Program-made: the position numbers and the translations under genes
Shown: positions 9,824 through 18,945 of the stretch, piece by piece
Numbering within the stretch: the first letter of the stretch is position 1
How the letters are laid out: each line of letters begins with the position of its first letter
DNA from: Pedobacter sp. N36a
Lineage (GTDB): Bacteria > Bacteroidota > Bacteroidia > Sphingobacteriales > Sphingobacteriaceae
Direction of reading: 5' to 3'
DNA: 64,000 nucleotides
Assembly (NCBI RefSeq): GCF_014472395.1
Contig: NZ_JACSZW010000001.1
Span: forward strand, 434,001-498,000
The notes under the pieces: model-generated
The model's database searches: none
Told to the model about the DNA's origin: nothing
The model's input: the letters and a program-made list of their open reading frames with translations, nothing else

Positions 9824-10572
9824 CGATCTTACTCGTAGACGATAACGAAGAAATCTTAGAATTCATCGCCGATGACCTGACTGAAAAATATCAGGTTCTG
9901 ACCGCCATGAACGGCATGGAAGCCCTCGCAGTACTCGAGACAGCAACTGTTCATTTGATCATTTCTGATGTCATGATGCCAGAAATGGATGGCTTTGAGT
10001 TCTGTAAAAGGCTAAAATCCAGCATTGAATTCAGCCACATTCCTTTAATTCTGCTGACTGCAAAAGATACCCTGGATTCCAAAATACAAGGCCTGGAACT
10101 GGGAGCCGATGTCTATGTAGAAAAACCGTTCTCACCGGAATTCCTGCAAGTACAAATCTCCAGTCTGATCGCCAACAGGAATAAAATCAAAGCTTATTTT
10201 TCGAGCTCACCACTGCTGCACCTTAAAGGAATTGCCCATTCCAAAGCGGATGAGCAATTCCTGGAAAAGATTCAATACATTATTGATAAAGACATTAGCA
10301 ACCCTGAATTGGATGTAGAATACCTGGCCAACCACATGAACATGAGCAGGCCCACTCTGTATAGAAAAATCAAGTCTATTTCCAACCTGAGTCCCAACGA
10401 ACTGATCAATATTTCCCGTTTAAAAAAGGGCGCTGAGCTATTGAAACAGAATGATTTGAAAATATATGAGATTTCCGAATTGGTCGGATATAGCTCTCAG
10501 ACTCACTTTGGAAGAGTTTTCTCCAAACAATTCGGCATGTCCCCTACGGAATATGCAAACGATAAATCATAA
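9808..10572 (+). CDS. Receiver-AraC regulator (DNA-binding half of split HTCS)
   Basis: 254 residues: receiver domain (1-120) with acidic pocket D11/D12, phospho-acceptor D54 (IISDVMMPEMDG) and K in VEKPF, then an AraC-type HTH_18 domain (about 155-250: LANHMNMSRPTLYRKIKSIS and ISELVGYSSQTHFGRVFSKQFGMSPTEY). This is exactly the C-terminal part of a canonical HTCS. Start ATG 9808 lies inside the end of the sensor gene, in the -1 frame relative to it, so it is either translationally coupled or fused by -1 slippage. Sensor and regulator together (about 1310 residues) equal the normal one-piece HTCS length. It probably activates the SusCD/GH92 operon at 10602-20271. Confidence 0.93.
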   Translation: MEKEITILLVDDNEEILEFIADDLTEKYQVLTAMNGMEALAVLETATVHLIISDVMMPEMDGFEFCKRLKSSIEFSHIPLILLTAKDTLDSKIQGLELGADVYVEKPFSPEFLQVQISSLIANRNKIKAYFSSSPLLHLKGIAHSKADEQFLEKIQYIIDKDISNPELDVEYLANHMNMSRPTLYRKIKSISNLSPNELINISRLKKGAELLKQNDLKIYEISELVGYSSQTHFGRVFSKQFGMSPTEYANDKS

Positions 10573-10601
10573 TTTGATTCCTATTCCATCACATGATCAT
10601 T

Positions 10602-12875
10602 CTACTTTCCTGCACTTAAAGAAAATGGCCGATCAGTCGCTGCAAGACCTCTGGTCAGCGATGGCTGGTCTGACATCTCCAATTTCAGCACCCCGCCATT
10701 CAGGATATCACTATGGCGGATATAGTTGGCCGTATATGGCTTCCCGTTTAAGGTGGCAGATTTTATATAAACATTTTTAGCGCTGTTTGCCGGAGCCTCG
10801 ATCACAAATTGCTTTCCATTTTCCAGGTTAATCGTCGTTTTCTTAAACATCGGACTGCCCATCACATACTGATCTGTACCAGGAGTCACGCTGTAAAATC
10901 CCAGCGCACTCAGCACATACCAGGACGAAGTCTGCCCCTGATCTTCATCTCCCGGATATCCGTTTTCTGTAGCATCATAAAGCTTAGACATCACATTCCT
11001 CGCATGAAACTGCGACTTCCAGGGCTGCCCCGCATAATTGTACAGGTACACCATGTGCTGAATCGGCTGATTGCCATGGGCATACTGCCCCATATTTGCC
11101 ATCACCATTTCCGTCATCTCATGAATCATCCCACCGTAAGTACCTACATTCACCGTATTCGGTTCGGAAAACACAGCGTCCAGCTTAGCAGTAAAATTCT
11201 GCTCGCCCTTCATCAGGTCGATCAAACCTTTGACATCCTGAAATACAGACCAATGGTAATGCCAGGCATTCCCTTCCGTATAAGGCCCTCCCCATTCAAA
11301 TGGATCAAAATTCGGCGTCCATTGACCATCCGCAGCCCTCCCTCTCATGAATTTTGTGGAAGGGTCATATACATTTTTATAATTGTACATCTGTCTTTCA
11401 AAAATACCAGCATAGAAATCGTTACCGGTCATTTTTGCCAAAGTCCATCCACAATAATCATCATAAGCATATTCCAATGTTTTTGCAGTGGCCTCTCTGT
11501 ATTTAGGGTAAGGCACATAACCTAGCTCAAAGTATTCTTTCCAGCCATCTCTGCCATTAGCAGGGCCCCAAGGGCCTTTATTAGTGGATTCATGCAGGTA
11601 CGCGGCCAGGGCTTCCTTGGGATCAAATGTTCTGATCCCTTTAGCCCAGGCATCTGCAAGCAGAGAGATCGCATGATTGCCAATCATGCTGCCGGCCTCA
11701 CTTGGAAAGGACCAGGAAGGCAGCCAGCCGCATTGCTTGTAAGCATCCATCAAGGCCTGCATGTAACGTCCATGCATCTCCGGATGCATTAAGGTATTCA
11801 AAGGAAATTGAGCGCGAAAAGTATCCCAGAAACCGGTATCGGTAAACATGTAACCGGGATGTACTTTCCCGTCATACGGACTGAAATAATAAGGATTTCC
11901 ATTGGCATCGATCTCATAAAACTTCCTGGAGAAAATACTCGCCCTAAAGAAACAGGAATAGAAGGTTGCTTTATCAGCTTCCGTTCCACCCTCCACCACC
12001 ACTTTCGACAATGATGTGTTCCACACTTCCGCAGCTTTGGCCTTGGTCACTTCCAGGCTCTTATCTGCGCCCAGCTCCCTGCTCAGGTTCAATTCCGCCT
12101 GCGCCATACTGATGTAAGAAGAGGCCGTTTTCACCTGCACTTTTACCCCATCCTTAAACTGAACATAAGCACCCTTCCCTTCACCCTCAGCAGCTTTCTC
12201 CCCTGCATTGACCGTATTTTTTTTGTTTTCCCAGGTGCCATAAGCTTTAAAAGGCTGGTCAAAATAGATCACAAAAAAGCTCTTGAAGCCTTCTTTAAAA
12301 CCCTCTCCGTTGTTTATAAAACCTGTAATCTTATTTTCTTCCGGATAGATGTTAACACCGCTAATCCCAGTATATCCATCCAAAACAAGGAAGCTTTTCT
12401 TCCCAGAGGGATAACTGAAACGCAAATGCGCAGCACGTTCAGAAGGCGAGATCTCGGTGCTGATCTGGTTTTCAAACGTCACCTTATAGTAATTGGGTTT
12501 CGCAACCTCATCATTGTGGCTGAACTTCGCTTCCCGATCATTTTCATTGACCACCAAACGGTCGGTCATGGGCATCAGGGAAAACACCGCATAATCCCGC
12601 GACCAAGAACTGCATTGATGTGCCTGTTGAAATCCCCTTATCTTATCCTTAAAATACTGGTATTTCCAGCCATCGCCGTTTCTCCCGGTCTGGGGTGTCC
12701 AGGTATGCATGGCAAAGGGTAAAGCAGTAGTCGGGTAGGTATTCCCCCGGGTCAGTTCATGTTTTGAATTGGTTCCCTGCAGGGTATTTACGTATTTAAC
12801 GAGGTCGGCCTTTTGGGCCAAACCTCGTACACTAACCTGCACACAAATAAAAAAGACAATAAATTTAAGTTTCAT
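10602..12875 (-). CDS. GH92 family exo-alpha-mannosidase
   Basis: 757-residue secreted enzyme (signal peptide MKLKFIVFFICVQVSVRGLAQ). Family 92 enzymes are calcium-dependent inverting exo-alpha-mannosidases that trim mannose, most often alpha-1,2-linked, from N-glycans or yeast mannan. Support: the N-terminal beta-sandwich GNTYPTTALPFAMHTWTPQ, the linker and (alpha/alpha)6 barrel segments TDTGFWDTFRAQFPL and GWLPSWSFPSEAGSMIG, and the catalytic loop GDEDQGQTSSWY near residue 641 followed by YVMGSPMF. Length matches the family. It is the last gene of the five-gene operon (15 bp after the DUF1735-type lipoprotein gene), with its 3' end facing the regulator. The exact linkage specificity cannot be read from sequence alone. 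Confidence 0.95.
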   Translation of the reverse strand: MKLKFIVFFICVQVSVRGLAQKADLVKYVNTLQGTNSKHELTRGNTYPTTALPFAMHTWTPQTGRNGDGWKYQYFKDKIRGFQQAHQCSSWSRDYAVFSLMPMTDRLVVNENDREAKFSHNDEVAKPNYYKVTFENQISTEISPSERAAHLRFSYPSGKKSFLVLDGYTGISGVNIYPEENKITGFINNGEGFKEGFKSFFVIYFDQPFKAYGTWENKKNTVNAGEKAAEGEGKGAYVQFKDGVKVQVKTASSYISMAQAELNLSRELGADKSLEVTKAKAAEVWNTSLSKVVVEGGTEADKATFYSCFFRASIFSRKFYEIDANGNPYYFSPYDGKVHPGYMFTDTGFWDTFRAQFPLNTLMHPEMHGRYMQALMDAYKQCGWLPSWSFPSEAGSMIGNHAISLLADAWAKGIRTFDPKEALAAYLHESTNKGPWGPANGRDGWKEYFELGYVPYPKYREATAKTLEYAYDDYCGWTLAKMTGNDFYAGIFERQMYNYKNVYDPSTKFMRGRAADGQWTPNFDPFEWGGPYTEGNAWHYHWSVFQDVKGLIDLMKGEQNFTAKLDAVFSEPNTVNVGTYGGMIHEMTEMVMANMGQYAHGNQPIQHMVYLYNYAGQPWKSQFHARNVMSKLYDATENGYPGDEDQGQTSSWYVLSALGFYSVTPGTDQYVMGSPMFKKTTINLENGKQFVIEAPANSAKNVYIKSATLNGKPYTANYIRHSDILNGGVLKLEMSDQPSLTRGLAATDRPFSLSAGK

Positions 12876-12890
12876 ACTCGGTAATAAATA

Positions 12891-13862
12891 TTAGGGTATA
12901 ATGATCGTTCCCTGCTGGTCTTCATCAGGAATTAAAGTATTTCGTTTTCTTTCCAGAATCATCGAGCCTACAAAGCGGTAGTCAATCGGGAAGGTCGGAT
13001 TGGAAATGTCACTATACTCATATTCCAGGTAAACCGTGGTATAAATCCGCTCCAGATAGGGAAGCACCCCATCTTTTTCTTTCTTTACCGTAAAAGTTCC
13101 GCGCTGCTGGGAAAACCGGATCTCCGGATTATCACTACTCAGTTTCACCGTCTTATCTCCCTCATTAAAAGAAGCTTTGATTTTATAATCGCGGCGATCA
13201 AGCGCTTCTTCTTCCGTTACTCCTGCAAAGAAAAATACGGTCTTTTCATCCACTACGAAGGCATTCCTATAAGGCACCGTCAATGGCTTCTGCTCATTCT
13301 GAGGACGTCCCCGCTCCCATACCTCTGCAGCAATGGAATATTTCCCTGAATAATCATTGAAAGGAACGATCCGCATCAGCGATTTTTTATATCCCCTGCC
13401 TGTCGCAATTGCCAGAGAAGAAGTGGAAACGATCTGCACAGGTAAAATGTACTTATTGCTGAAATCAAGCCCTGCTAATTTCAGATTCAACTGATAAGAA
13501 CCTTGATTATTACCCGATGGAATCGTGGTAGTCATGGATTCGAATTGGTAATATTCCTTAGGAAGCTCATTGAAATACAAATCACTCCTCAGCCTGAACC
13601 GTTCAAAATTGAGGTTCTTAAGCGTATCAACATCTGAACCAATGGTCACACTCACATCGCCCGTGTTCTCTGTAGATCCACTCACGATAATCGGAACTTT
13701 CACAGGGATGGAACCACCCGCAGCACTATATTTCACATGGACTTCCACCACGCCATTGTTCACAAAAGACACCGATTTCCGGAATAGCTCATCCTGCCAT
13801 TCCTTATTACAGGAACTGATGAGCATGCAGCCGATTACAGCCATTATATATACTCTTTTCAT
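12891..13862 (-). CDS. DUF1735/DUF4973-type surface lipoprotein
   Basis: 323-residue lipoprotein (lipobox LISSC, C18). The N-terminal half (about 30-145) has the BT_3987-like DUF1735 features: a strand-rich domain with VPIIVSGSTENTGDVSVTI and FDFSNKYILPVQIV-type motifs (here LDFSNKYILPVQIV). The C-terminal half looks like the DUF4973 domain often attached to it. Such proteins sit next to SusD in mannan and host-glycan PULs and are thought to be cell-surface glycan-binding proteins. It is separated by 7 bp from SusD and 15 bp from GH92, so clearly co-transcribed. Binding specificity is unknown. Confidence 0.82.
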   Translation of the reverse strand: MKRVYIMAVIGCMLISSCNKEWQDELFRKSVSFVNNGVVEVHVKYSAAGGSIPVKVPIIVSGSTENTGDVSVTIGSDVDTLKNLNFERFRLRSDLYFNELPKEYYQFESMTTTIPSGNNQGSYQLNLKLAGLDFSNKYILPVQIVSTSSLAIATGRGYKKSLMRIVPFNDYSGKYSIAAEVWERGRPQNEQKPLTVPYRNAFVVDEKTVFFFAGVTEEEALDRRDYKIKASFNEGDKTVKLSSDNPEIRFSQQRGTFTVKKEKDGVLPYLERIYTTVYLEYEYSDISNPTFPIDYRFVGSMILERKRNTLIPDEDQQGTIIIP

Positions 13863-13869
13863 AAATTTT

Positions 13870-15846
13870 CTAGTTAAAAGTAGTCCAACCTGGATTCTGG
13901 GTCAATTTTCTGTTCTTCCTCAATTCGCTGTGCGAAATCGGCCACAAGTACATTTTGTCAACAAAAATGGTAGGCATAGAAGGAATTGGGACGGGTGTAT
14001 TGAATAAATCTCGCTGGCTTTCCGTCATATTCATATTACAGCCCAGCACCGGAGTCGCTTCTTCTACCGGCGCATCTTTCCATCGCCTCAGGTCAAAATA
14101 CCGCTGACCTTCCGCAAACAGCTCAATCTGACGTTCTCTTTTTATCGCTTTCCTTAATAGCTCAGGACTGCCATAAACCTCATTTCCATAATCAGGAACA
14201 CCGCCGCGGATGCGTACCTCAGAAATATATTTACTGATTTCCTGGATATCCCTGCTTACCATAATGGTCTCCGAACCCGTATAACTAGGTATGGAATAGC
14301 TGCCCGTTAATTCATTCATCGCCTCTGCATAGATCAGTAAAATATCCGCATACCTCATCGCCGGCTCTACCTTTGGAACGATAAAACCGCCCTCCATATA
14401 AGAGTCAATCGGATTGTAAAACTTCTTGATGCCCAAGCCAGTCCTGATGTAGAAATCAGGAGAGGAAGCTTGTTTCCCATTCGGGTGATCCCTATAATAA
14501 AAGACCTGTATGTGGCGGTTCTCAGGCTTTAAAGCACTGATATTTTCCCAAATACTTCCATTATAAGCTACAGAAGCATAGAAGCGAGGTTCTCTTTCAG
14601 CATACTGTAAGGATACTTTAGCAGGTAAAGGTAAATGACCCGTCGCATCAGTGGTATAGCCAGCCCTGCGGGGCGCAATTGCAATATTGGTCCCGTCATT
14701 CATATAGTAGGCATCGGCCTGTTTCTGTGTGATGCCATGGGTATTCCATCCTTTCATAGAAAAGGGCATCTGGTGCAGCACCATCTGATCAATTCCTTCA
14801 GAACTCTGTTCCATCACCCTGGAAAAGATCAGTTCAGGATTGTCAGAATAAGAGATTGCCCCATTGAACAATTGTCTGTAGGATTCAAAAGGATCAATAT
14901 TTTTCCATCCCATAGGGAAACTCTGATCAGAATATTTTGGATGATAAGGCGGCACAATAGTTTTCGGCTGGCCCGGCCCCTGATCTGTAGCCTTAAATGG
15001 TGCAGTAAAAAGACGGTAAGTGTTCATGTTAATCACATCCTTTGCCGCTGCTGCCGCTTTAGCCCATTTTTCATTCTTATATTCCTGTGACACCAGTTTT
15101 TTGCCCTCATGATCGACTAAGTTCGCCAGGCCCGGATTCCCATTAAACAGCGGACTCGCAGCAAAAAGATACACTTTTGCCCTTGCGGCAAGTGCAGCAC
15201 CTCTGGAAGCACGCCCCTTATCACGATTGGTATTGAAAAGCGGCAGATCCTTCGCAGCCAATGCAAACTCCGAAGTGATGAATTCCACGCATTCATCATA
15301 AGCACTTCTTGGTCTGGCGATATCCTGATAATCTTTGGTATAATCTTCACCTTCATCCGGCAATATTGGGATCGGTCCATATTTCCGAAGCAATAACCAG
15401 TAATAATATGCCCGCAGAAAACGCGCCTGTGCCTTGGTATCGGCTACTTCATTGGCCGTCATCTCTTTGTTCATATCAATGTTATGGATGTAAATTGAAG
15501 CATCACGAATGCCCTCATAACAAGAACCCCAGCTGCCCTGCTCCGAGCCTTCATCATACTCGCCATTTTTGAACCGCTTATAAGAATTACTCCGGTCGCC
15601 ATAAAACATATCATCGGAGATGAAGTTGAATGGGGTTAAACCCTTACTGGCCACTTCTGCATTAGAACCACGGAGGTGGGTATAAACATCAGCAAGCCAT
15701 TGATTCGAATAATTTTTATTGGTAAAAACCTTGTCCAGACTCAGGCGGTCTTCTTTAAAATAATGCTCCGTGTTGAGGTATTTTTTACAAGCTCCCAGGG
15801 AGAGCAGTAAAGTGGATAGCATCACGATATAAATATATTTTTTCAT
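13870..15846 (-). CDS. SusD/RagB family nutrient uptake lipoprotein
   Basis: 658-residue outer-membrane lipoprotein (lipobox SLGAC, C20), the lid partner of the SusC encoded 13 bp upstream. TPR-like helices are visible in AQARFLRAYYYWLLLRKYGPIPIL, and the SusD C-terminal signature in RYADILLIYAEAMNEL, IKRERQIELFAEGQRYFDLRRWK and LWPISHSELRKNRKLTQNPGW. It is longer than the roughly 500-600 residues usual for the family, consistent with the long SusD group found in mannan and N-glycan loci. It captures glycan at the cell surface and passes it to SusC. Confidence 0.96.
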   Translation of the reverse strand: MKKYIYIVMLSTLLLSLGACKKYLNTEHYFKEDRLSLDKVFTNKNYSNQWLADVYTHLRGSNAEVASKGLTPFNFISDDMFYGDRSNSYKRFKNGEYDEGSEQGSWGSCYEGIRDASIYIHNIDMNKEMTANEVADTKAQARFLRAYYYWLLLRKYGPIPILPDEGEDYTKDYQDIARPRSAYDECVEFITSEFALAAKDLPLFNTNRDKGRASRGAALAARAKVYLFAASPLFNGNPGLANLVDHEGKKLVSQEYKNEKWAKAAAAAKDVINMNTYRLFTAPFKATDQGPGQPKTIVPPYHPKYSDQSFPMGWKNIDPFESYRQLFNGAISYSDNPELIFSRVMEQSSEGIDQMVLHQMPFSMKGWNTHGITQKQADAYYMNDGTNIAIAPRRAGYTTDATGHLPLPAKVSLQYAEREPRFYASVAYNGSIWENISALKPENRHIQVFYYRDHPNGKQASSPDFYIRTGLGIKKFYNPIDSYMEGGFIVPKVEPAMRYADILLIYAEAMNELTGSYSIPSYTGSETIMVSRDIQEISKYISEVRIRGGVPDYGNEVYGSPELLRKAIKRERQIELFAEGQRYFDLRRWKDAPVEEATPVLGCNMNMTESQRDLFNTPVPIPSMPTIFVDKMYLWPISHSELRKNRKLTQNPGWTTFN

Positions 15847-15859
15847 CTCTAATTTGTGA

Positions 15860-18800
15860 TTAAAAGTTCATGGTCAGTCCTAAAGTGATGGTTTTTGAGA
15901 TCGGGTAGTTCATACCGCTACCGCTGCCCAATTCCGGATCCCAGATTTTCAGGCTATCCCAAACTGCAAGGTTATACCCCATCAGATAGATCCTGGCCTT
16001 ATTCATGTGGATGGACGATAATAAACGGGAAGGCAAGGTATAACCCAGCTCCACATTCTTTAAGCGCAGGTAAGCGCCATCTCTAAGCCAATAAGTCGAT
16101 GCCCGGTAATTGTTTCCATTTCCACCGTAACTCAGCCTCGGGTATTTGGCATTTGGATTTTCAGTGGCCGGATCCCCGGAGATTTCCTGAGAGATCCAAC
16201 GATTTTTAGGATTTCCGATCTCTGTGAGCACATTGCCCCAGCTGCCATCCACAAAAGGAAAAACACTGGCCCCATTGATAAAATAAGAAGAGCTTCCAGC
16301 ACCTTGTAAATGGACATTCACATCAAAACCTTTCCACATCACCGAAAAACCAAATCCATAGATCAGACTCGGAATGCGTGAGGCCCCGATCGGCACCACA
16401 TCATCATCGTTGATGATCCCATCCCCATTCACATCTTTATATTTGACATCGCCTGGCATATACTCCCCAAACATCTGTTTTGGGCTGTTCCTGATCTCTT
16501 CATAAGACTGGAATAAACCTAAGTCTATCAGACCTCTGGCCTGGCCGTAACGAAATCCCTGTGTCATCCGGTAAGGCAAATTATTCGCCTCTTCATCAAA
16601 CTCCAGTACTTTATTTTTGGAATAAGTGACGTTACCACGGAAGGTGAAATCGACTTTATTGATGCGTTTGTTGATGTTAAATTGTCCGTCAAAACCCTGA
16701 GACTCCATTTTCCCAACATTTGCCCATGGATCACTGGATACGCCCACCATGTCAGGCAAATGCTGTCTTTGCTTAAAGATTTTCTCTCTGGTGTCTTTAA
16801 AGACATCAATTCTGAAAGAGAATAAATTACCCAGCACATTCAGGTCGAAACCCAGATTGTGCTTCTTCGCAACCTCCCAGGTCAGCTGATCAGAGGCCAC
16901 CTGCGCATAATACAATCCTGGATAATAATTCGGACTGATGCTCTCCCCAAAATTATAACCTGGTCTTTCCCTGATGTCACTCAGGTAAGGAAAACGAATG
17001 TTACCAAAATTATCATTCCCCACTTCACCATAAGAATAACGCACTTTAAAAAGATCCAGCCATTTCGCATTTTTCTTTAGGAAAGTTTCCTCAGAGATAT
17101 TCCAGCCTACAGAAACGGCAGGAAAAAATCCGAACTGATGTCCGATTTTAAAATTCTCTGACCCGGTATAACCGAAGTTAAATTCCGCTAGATAACGGTC
17201 TCTATAACCATACATCACACGACCAGATACCCCCATATTACGTCTGGCAATCCCTTTTATAATGTCGCCGCCAACGTTAGACGTTTCTCTTTGTTCGCGC
17301 TGATTGTACTTAATTAAAGCCCCAATGTTATGTCTTTCATTAATGACCGTATTGTAGATCAAGTCCGTTTCGAACATATTGATCCGCTCTCCCCAGGCAT
17401 TGGATTCCTGATACATCAGCCTTTCCGGCGACAGACGTTTCATAATTAAATTACCATCCCTATCACGTCTGCGCTCTACATTATACTGTTCCGGCCATTT
17501 TATCCGGTTGATGTTATTGTCGTTATTGGTATCGTAAGCAAAACGCCCTATCGCTTGTAAGCCTTTAGTGATAAAATCCAATTTTTGCTCCAGCGTAACA
17601 TTAATCTCATTTTTATTCTTCCAATACTCACGATATCCGGTTTGAGTAGCCAGTACCCATGGATTCGTCCGGTCGGCGGTACCATAGGAAGGCACCAATC
17701 CATTGGAGTACAATACAGGAGTGGATACCGGAGACTGCCCAACCAACGAATTCCAGATTCCTGAGGTCAGGCCTGGAAAGTTCTGCTTTTCAAGATAGCC
17801 CGATACACCCAGCTTCAACAAAGTGGTTTTGGTAATGTCCATATCTACATTGGCCCTGTAATTAGACCTCGACATGTTCGCGTTTGTATTATAATCCTTC
17901 AGTGATTTGTCCGATTTGTACATCCCTTCTTCTTCGAGGTAACTTCCAGACACGAAATAACGTACCGTCGAGCCCCCGCCATCCAGGTTCAGCGCTGCCC
18001 TGTAAGTATTGGCACCGTCGCGCAGCATGACGTCCTGCCAGTTCACATTCGGGTATAAGTCAGGATCAAGACCATTTTTAAAAAGCATCAGCTCGATGTC
18101 GGTATACAGGGGTTCCTGATTACGGGTGATCTTTGCTTCATTCACCAGTGCAGCATAGGCTGGGCCATCCACAAATTCGGGTGTCCGCGTCCTGGTCAGG
18201 TAACCATATTCTGTTTTAGCATTGATATTTATTTTCCCTGCATGTCCTTTTTTGGTAGTGATGAGTACCACCCCATTCGCCCCTTTTGAACCGTAAATTG
18301 CGGTCGCAGATGCATCTTTCAAAATCGAAAAGGACTCAATATCCTCTACATTGATTTCATTAAATGCACGCTCAAATCCATCTACGAGCACTAAAGCGGA
18401 AGTATTGGCACCAAAAGTCGAAATTCCACGAATCCAGAATTCAGACCTGTTGTTTCCCGGCTCTCCGGAACCCTGCATGGCAATCACGCCAGCTACATTT
18501 CCTGCCAGGGCATTGGTGATGTTCCCCGTTGGTGTGCGCAGGTCTTTCACATTCACGGTAGTGATTGCACCGGTTACCGTCACCTTCTTTTGAAGTCCGG
18601 TTCCGGTTACCACTACATCCGTCAGCACACTCGCCTCACTCTCTTTTAATACCATAGAAATCTTCGTTTTTCCGGCTACTTGAATTTCTTGCTTTTCATA
18701 ACCCAGATAAGAAAAAATCAAGGTACTGTAAGTTCCCGTTTTGATTTTGTATAAGCCGGCTTCATTGGTCATAGTGCCCAATCCAGCACGATCTTTAACG

Positions 18801-18928
18801 ACAACCGTTACCCCTGGGATAGGCTTTTTATGGACATCTGTGACCATTCCTGTTACTTCTATCTCGCCCTGCGCATACGTCATCAGGCTGCAGAATAGCA
18901 GAAGTAATGTGATATAATATAGTTTCAT
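15860..18928 (-). CDS. SusC/RagA TonB-dependent outer membrane transporter
   Basis: 1022 residues: signal peptide (MKLYYITLLLLFCSLMTYAQ), CarboxypepD_reg-like domain (22-105, EVTGMVTDVHKKPIPGVTVVVKD), plug domain with VVTGTGLQKKVTVTGAI, GEPGNNRSEFWIRGIST and KDASATAIYGSKGANGVVLITTKKG, then the beta-barrel ending in the aromatic KTITLGLTMNF. It has no STN domain, consistent with HTCS rather than sigma/anti-sigma control. It forms the transport pair with the SusD gene 13 bp downstream and follows the IPT/NHL lipoprotein gene by 17 bp. The substrate is predicted to be a mannose-containing glycan because of the GH92 in the operon (inference). Confidence 0.97.
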   Translation of the reverse strand: MKLYYITLLLLFCSLMTYAQGEIEVTGMVTDVHKKPIPGVTVVVKDRAGLGTMTNEAGLYKIKTGTYSTLIFSYLGYEKQEIQVAGKTKISMVLKESEASVLTDVVVTGTGLQKKVTVTGAITTVNVKDLRTPTGNITNALAGNVAGVIAMQGSGEPGNNRSEFWIRGISTFGANTSALVLVDGFERAFNEINVEDIESFSILKDASATAIYGSKGANGVVLITTKKGHAGKININAKTEYGYLTRTRTPEFVDGPAYAALVNEAKITRNQEPLYTDIELMLFKNGLDPDLYPNVNWQDVMLRDGANTYRAALNLDGGGSTVRYFVSGSYLEEEGMYKSDKSLKDYNTNANMSRSNYRANVDMDITKTTLLKLGVSGYLEKQNFPGLTSGIWNSLVGQSPVSTPVLYSNGLVPSYGTADRTNPWVLATQTGYREYWKNKNEINVTLEQKLDFITKGLQAIGRFAYDTNNDNNINRIKWPEQYNVERRRDRDGNLIMKRLSPERLMYQESNAWGERINMFETDLIYNTVINERHNIGALIKYNQREQRETSNVGGDIIKGIARRNMGVSGRVMYGYRDRYLAEFNFGYTGSENFKIGHQFGFFPAVSVGWNISEETFLKKNAKWLDLFKVRYSYGEVGNDNFGNIRFPYLSDIRERPGYNFGESISPNYYPGLYYAQVASDQLTWEVAKKHNLGFDLNVLGNLFSFRIDVFKDTREKIFKQRQHLPDMVGVSSDPWANVGKMESQGFDGQFNINKRINKVDFTFRGNVTYSKNKVLEFDEEANNLPYRMTQGFRYGQARGLIDLGLFQSYEEIRNSPKQMFGEYMPGDVKYKDVNGDGIINDDDVVPIGASRIPSLIYGFGFSVMWKGFDVNVHLQGAGSSSYFINGASVFPFVDGSWGNVLTEIGNPKNRWISQEISGDPATENPNAKYPRLSYGGNGNNYRASTYWLRDGAYLRLKNVELGYTLPSRLLSSIHMNKARIYLMGYNLAVWDSLKIWDPELGSGSGMNYPISKTITLGLTMNF

Positions 18929-18945
18929 TTTAAGGCGTTTTTAGA

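Noticed and set aside
12426..12722. Plus-strand frames opposite the GH92, SusC and SusD genes
   Set aside because: Each lies entirely antisense to a strongly supported gene and has no recognisable domain.
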